DNA of 9,620 nucleotides from Bacteroidota bacterium (GTDB lineage: Bacteria > Bacteroidota > Ignavibacteria > Tepidaquicellales > Tepidaquicellaceae): NCBI GenBank assembly GCA_023429265.1, contig JAEYVS010000123.1, positions 1 to 9,620 on the forward strand, written 5' to 3'. The translations under genes were made by a program, and so were the position numbers. A model generated the notes under the pieces. The model searched no databases, was not told the DNA's origin, and saw nothing but the letters and a program-made list of their open reading frames with translations. Positions 7,062 through 9,620 of the stretch are shown here, piece by piece (position 1 is the first letter of the stretch; each line of letters starts with the position of its first letter).

Positions 7062-8303
7062 ATGAAAAATTTTACAATCACCTTAATTTTAATTTCGATT
7101 GCAATAAGTCAGGATTTAAATGCTCAGTGGCAGACATTTACAAATCCATCCGACAAAGCACTACACAGTGTATATTTTCTAAATACTTTAACCGGTTATA
7201 CCTGCGGTGACACAGGAACAGTCTTAAAAACAACAACCGGAGGTACAATATGGAGTAACAGCAACTCAGGCATTCCTAACAATATTAATATGATTGACAT
7301 TCAGTTTTTGAATGATAATACAGGATATTGCATAGGCGGTGTAGGGTCGATATCCGGAAGAGTTTATAAATCCACCAATGGCGGAAGCTCCTGGACCCAG
7401 GTGTTTGATACCACGGGAACAGGATTCAGAGCATTGTATTTTGTGAATGCGAACACAGGATGGGTTGCCGGCGCAAACGGTGTTGTAAAGTACACATCAA
7501 ACGGCGGCACTTCATGGCAATCAAGAAATGTAAATGTTTCATCCTTAACAGATGTTTTTGCATTCTCAGAGGATGTGGTATTTATTACAGGATTTGGGAG
7601 CGCAGGAAGCATAGTCAGATCCACAAACGGAGGTCAATCGTGGATATTCACGAGTGTCCCATCTGATTTTGCCGATGTAAGATTTGTGGCATTTACTAAT
7701 GTAACTACCGGTTATATGGGTGGTTTAAAATTTGGGGGGAATGGTATAATGGGAAAAACCACTAATGGCGGACTAAATTGGTTTGTTTTACCGGGTTTTG
7801 AAGGACCAACACCAATTGAAGGAGCGGCAGTAAGCGGAAATACGGCATTGATTGTCAGGACAGATGATACATTATCATATACAATAGATGGGGGAGCAAC
7901 CTGGGAAAAACAATATGTTCAAACCGGGGGATTCGATAAAAGTATTTCAATTAAAATGGGATTAGGATGCATAGTTGGCCGAAATTCGATTGCAATAAAT
8001 ACGGGAGTCAGTGTAAACCAGATTTCCAGTGAAATACCAATGAAATTTGAGCTTGCACAGAATTATCCGAATCCGTTCAACCCGACAACAAGTATTAAGT
8101 TTGCTCTACCGAAGAGCGGTTTTGTATCGCTCAAAGTATATGACATAGTAGGTAAGGAAGTGGCAACGCTTGTAAATGAGCAGTTGACTGCCGGAACCTA
8201 CGAGCATAATTTCAACGCATCGGCATTATCCAGTGGTGTTTATTTCTACAGGATCGATGCGGATAACTTCACCGAGATCAAGAAAATGATGCTAGTCAAA
8301 TAA
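7062..8303 (+). CDS. T9SS-secreted Asp-box (YCF48/BNR-like) beta-propeller protein
   Basis: A 413-aa secreted protein. Residues 1-21 form a signal peptide (likely cut at NA/QW). Six Asp-box motifs follow, with the pattern [ST]-x-[NDT]-G-G-x-x-W at residues 57-64, 104-111, 145-152, 187-194, 233-240 and 284-291, spaced 41-51 residues. Most are preceded by VxFxNxxTGYxxG, as in the YCF48/BNR-like propeller family. Six or so blades would make a compact beta-propeller that ends near residue 310. A type A T9SS sorting domain (328-413) follows, identical to that of the upstream LamG protein. In plants and cyanobacteria YCF48 helps photosystem assembly, but here the fold is the only link and a surface or binding role is more likely. 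The gene has its own terminator, and a terminator also separates it from the LamG gene. The ATG follows CCAGG directly, so ribosome binding is not through a standard Shine-Dalgarno. Confidence 0.93.
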   Translation: MKNFTITLILISIAISQDLNAQWQTFTNPSDKALHSVYFLNTLTGYTCGDTGTVLKTTTGGTIWSNSNSGIPNNINMIDIQFLNDNTGYCIGGVGSISGRVYKSTNGGSSWTQVFDTTGTGFRALYFVNANTGWVAGANGVVKYTSNGGTSWQSRNVNVSSLTDVFAFSEDVVFITGFGSAGSIVRSTNGGQSWIFTSVPSDFADVRFVAFTNVTTGYMGGLKFGGNGIMGKTTNGGLNWFVLPGFEGPTPIEGAAVSGNTALIVRTDDTLSYTIDGGATWEKQYVQTGGFDKSISIKMGLGCIVGRNSIAINTGVSVNQISSEIPMKFELAQNYPNPFNPTTSIKFALPKSGFVSLKVYDIVGKEVATLVNEQLTAGTYEHNFNASALSSGVYFYRIDADNFTEIKKMMLVK

Positions 8304-8440
8304 GCTTAAAGCTGTTTGAACAGTCCCGCCCGCCCCGCGTTAGCGGGGTTAACGGTGGACCGGTGAAGTAAGATTAGTAATTTTTTTCATTCGTTTTTTC
8401 CCTGTTAAAGCCCTTCTGCGATATGCAGAGGGGCTTTTTT
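8043..8440 (+). repeat. Duplicated sorting-domain/3' UTR/terminator block, copy 2
   Basis: This is the counterpart of 6432-6811. The coding part (8043-8303) is 95% identical with only synonymous changes. In the UTR the simple CCGC/GCGG hairpin of copy 1 is replaced by a larger GC-rich one (CCCCGC 8333-8338 with GCGGGG 8343-8348, GTTA loop) plus extra bases to about 8358. After that the copies align again through the T-runs and the terminator. Confidence 0.93.
8409..8440 (+). terminator. Intrinsic terminator of the Asp-box gene
   Basis: AGCCCTTCTGC (8409-8419) pairs with 8425-8435 around a GATAT loop and is followed by a TTTTTT run (8435-8440). One pair is U-A here where copy 1 has G-U, and another is G-U here where copy 1 has U-A. 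It lies between convergent genes. Read leftward it is followed only by TTTAA, so it is a poor terminator for the leftward gene at 8532-8966. Confidence 0.88.
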
Positions 8441-8450
8441 ATTGATGTGT

Positions 8451-8523
8451 TTTTACCGCGGACGGCCCAAAGGGATTTTACCGTGGAGATGCAGAAGGAG
8501 TTTAACCACAGAGGGCACAGAGG
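8451..8523. repeat. Decayed intergenic repeat with internal direct repeats
   Basis: TTTTACCGCGGA (8451-8462) recurs as TTTTACCGTGGA (8476-8487). CACAGAGG recurs at 8507-8514 and 8516-8523 with a single G between. The motifs look like the CCGCGGAGA...CACAGAGG dispersed repeats common between genes in several bacterial phyla (from memory). No coding sequence is seen. It is at the 3' side of the small leftward gene. Confidence 0.5.
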
Positions 8524-8531
8524 TTTAATTT

Positions 8532-8966
8532 TTATTTTTTTTCTTCCAATTCAATAATACCGTCTGGTGGATCTTCTATGAAATATATTTCAGTGGGTGT
8601 CATTTGGCATTCCAAACTTTTGAAATTTTTATTTTCTTTCAAGAGTATGGCTCTATCGTAATATCTGATACTATTATAAATATTTGTTGAGTCTAATGAT
8701 TTAATACACAATGGATCTGAAAGTGTAAAAATAGCATCAATTTTTAGTTCACCGGATCCTCGCTGGTATATTTTAAATCGATAGTTATAATTATCGACTT
8801 TTTCAACAAGTTCAAGCCATTTCCCCCCTGCAAAAAGTGAATTTTCAGGTATGTTATCAGGCCGATTTTCAATAAGTAAAATATCTGAGATTTTTTTACT
8901 AAAAATTAAAAATCCCAAGAAGACAATCACTATAATTGAGCTGAATATTAACAATGTCCTTTTCAT
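8532..8966 (-). CDS. Small membrane-anchored hypothetical protein
   Basis: A 144-aa protein I do not recognise. Residues about 4-22 form one hydrophobic segment after MKR, either an N-terminal membrane anchor or an uncleaved signal. The remaining 120 residues are polar and probably lie outside the cytoplasm, with two cysteines (in DPLCIKS and LECQM) that could pair. The end is acidic (EDPPDGIIELEEKK). There is no lipobox cysteine near the N terminus, so a lipoprotein is unlikely. The start is the ATG giving the hydrophobic segment. No clear ribosome site or promoter match is seen. It is alone between convergent and divergent neighbours. Coding status is likely but not certain, since the length is modest and the region AT-rich. 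Confidence 0.7.
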   Translation of the reverse strand: MKRTLLIFSSIIVIVFLGFLIFSKKISDILLIENRPDNIPENSLFAGGKWLELVEKVDNYNYRFKIYQRGSGELKIDAIFTLSDPLCIKSLDSTNIYNSIRYYDRAILLKENKNFKSLECQMTPTEIYFIEDPPDGIIELEEKK

Positions 8967-9010
8967 ACATTAATAATAATAATTAGTGGATGTTATAACA
9001 AGGATTATTA

Positions 9011-9054
9011 CCTCACCCCGCCTTCGGCACCCCTCTCCTTGGTTAGGAGAGGGG
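9011..9054. repeat. Double-hairpin dispersed repeat, copy 2
   Basis: Same order as 74-124: CCTCACCCC (9011-9019), a short hairpin GCC-TTC-GGC (9020-9028), then a 10-bp stem with arm CCCCTCTCCT (9030-9039) pairing with 9045-9054. It lies between the divergently transcribed small gene and rplM. The long stem is nearly identical to copy 1, while the short hairpin has a wholly different paired sequence. Confidence 0.78.
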
Positions 9055-9249
9055 ACAGGGAAATTTTAAGCTTTGATAATTTTTATAAATCATTATTATT
9101 GTTTAATTTACGTGTTTTCACGTATAAGCTCATTTTCCAACTGTATTTAAATGAATTATTCCTTCTTTTTCTCCATTGCATTTATATTGTATAAATGGTA
9201 ATTTATCAATTCGTGTAAAAAACGCATTAAGTTTATATATTTAAAGGAA
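9055..9249 (+). other. AT-rich leader region of rplM
   Basis: No protein gene is seen here on the + strand. A perfect 6-bp hairpin TACGTG/CACGTA with a TTTT loop lies at 9109-9124. No exact TAnnTTTG match is present: AAGCTTTG at 9068-9075 misses the leading T, and TAAGTTTA at 9228-9235 has one mismatch. Ribosomal protein operons are often autoregulated through leader RNA, but nothing here establishes that. Confidence 0.35.
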
Positions 9250-9620
9250 ATGAAAGCAGCAATAGCAAGGTCTGTAAGGACAACGAAATTTTCGAAGAGG
9301 GAAGAGAATCCCGAGCAGTGGTACGTTGTGGATGCCGAGGGTAAGACGCTTGGCAGAATGGCGAGTGAGATAGCGAAGAGGATCCGCGGGAAGATGAACG
9401 CGAGATTCACACCGAATATGGACACAGGCGACTGGGTTGTGGTAGTAAACGCGGAGAAAGTAAAAGTATCCATTAAAAGAGAAGAGCAGAAGGAATATCT
9501 TCGCCACACTCTATATCCGGGCGGACAGAAGAGCGTATCTTATAGAGAGATGCTTCAGAAACATCCGGACAGGATCATCAGGCTTGCAGTGAAGCGAATG
9601 CTTCCCAAGACAAGACTGGG
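9250..9620 (+). CDS. rplM: 50S ribosomal protein L13 (5' part; runs off the window)
   Basis: The first 123 codons encode ribosomal protein L13, an early-assembling 23S rRNA-binding protein of the large subunit. Family signatures are WYVVDAEGKTLGR (about residues 23-35), RIRGK, FTPNMDTGDWVVVVNAEKV, YLRHTLYPGG and KRMLPKTRLG near the window end. L13 is usually about 140-150 aa, so only the last 20-30 residues should be missing. The N terminus (MKAAIARSVRTTKF) is somewhat longer than the core family, as seen in other members. AAAGGAA stands directly before the ATG, close for a Shine-Dalgarno. In most bacteria rpsI (S9 protein) follows rplM; that would lie beyond the window. Codon use is GC-richer than in the preceding intergenic DNA, as expected for a highly expressed gene. 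Confidence 0.97.
   Translation, partial: MKAAIARSVRTTKFSKREENPEQWYVVDAEGKTLGRMASEIAKRIRGKMNARFTPNMDTGDWVVVVNAEKVKVSIKREEQKEYLRHTLYPGGQKSVSYREMLQKHPDRIIRLAVKRMLPKTRL

Noticed and set aside
7460..7666. 68-codon + strand frame within the Asp-box gene
   Set aside because: Out of frame with a strongly supported gene; Cys/Arg/Lys-rich translation is typical of a shifted frame.
8451..8523. Short direct repeats as a CRISPR array
   Set aside because: The units are 8-12 bp, occur only twice each and have no spacer pattern; they fit a decayed dispersed repeat.
9228..9235. TAAGTTTA as the -7 promoter element of rplM
   Set aside because: It has one mismatch to TAnnTTTG, no -33 partner at the right distance, and lies only about 15 bases before the start codon.
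9156..9509. 117- and 88-codon minus-strand open frames
   Set aside because: They lie opposite the rplM start region, which is certain from L13 motifs. They are mirror frames of that gene and its leader.

Overview
The window looks like a bacterial chromosome fragment from the FCB superphylum, most likely the Ignavibacteria/Chlorobi side. The main reason is that two adjacent genes encode secreted proteins ending in an identical type IX secretion (Por/T9SS) C-terminal sorting domain of the YPNPFNPTT type. Other hints are weak Shine-Dalgarno sites, matches to the Bacteroidetes-type promoter TTTG...TAnnTTTG, and AT-rich intergenic DNA carrying many small palindromic repeats. The assignment is inferred from family knowledge; no phylogenetic marker was compared.

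Layout. 1-285: a cluster of short hairpin repeats. 286-2241 (+): an exported S9-family (prolyl oligopeptidase/DPP-IV type) serine peptidase. 2238-3707 (-): a 489-aa helical cytoplasmic protein of unknown function, overlapping the peptidase tail to tail by 4 bp. 3708-4259: intergenic DNA that drives the leftward gene. On the + strand it carries a promoter match, a well-folded RNA-like element and a terminator hairpin, a candidate leader RNA or small RNA. 4260-6692 (+): an 810-aa T9SS cargo protein with two LamG-like domains and a P-domain. 6693-7061: 3' UTR, terminator, a decayed repeat and AT-rich DNA. 7062-8303 (+): a second T9SS cargo with six Asp-box (YCF48/BNR-like) repeats. 8304-8531: a near-copy of the first 3' UTR and terminator, plus repeat remnants. 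8532-8966 (-): a small membrane-anchored hypothetical protein. 8967-9249: another double-hairpin repeat and an AT-rich leader. 9250-9620 (+): the 5' part of rplM (ribosomal protein L13), cut by the window edge.

How the parts relate. The two T9SS proteins should cross the inner membrane by Sec and then be moved to the cell surface or medium by the T9SS, whose components are not in this window. The S9 peptidase has a signal peptide but no T9SS sorting domain, so it is probably periplasmic. The genes do not form one pathway or operon: they alternate in direction and most are bounded by terminators.

Most interesting signals: (1) the T9SS sorting-domain/3' UTR/terminator block is duplicated between neighbouring genes, with 86 identical residues and 13 nucleotide differences, all synonymous; (2) a structured element with its own promoter match and terminator lies upstream of the LamG gene; (3) a double-hairpin repeat occurs twice with one stem changed in both arms; (4) the terminator of the S9 gene lies across the 3' end of the opposing gene. 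No obvious new multi-gene system is visible.
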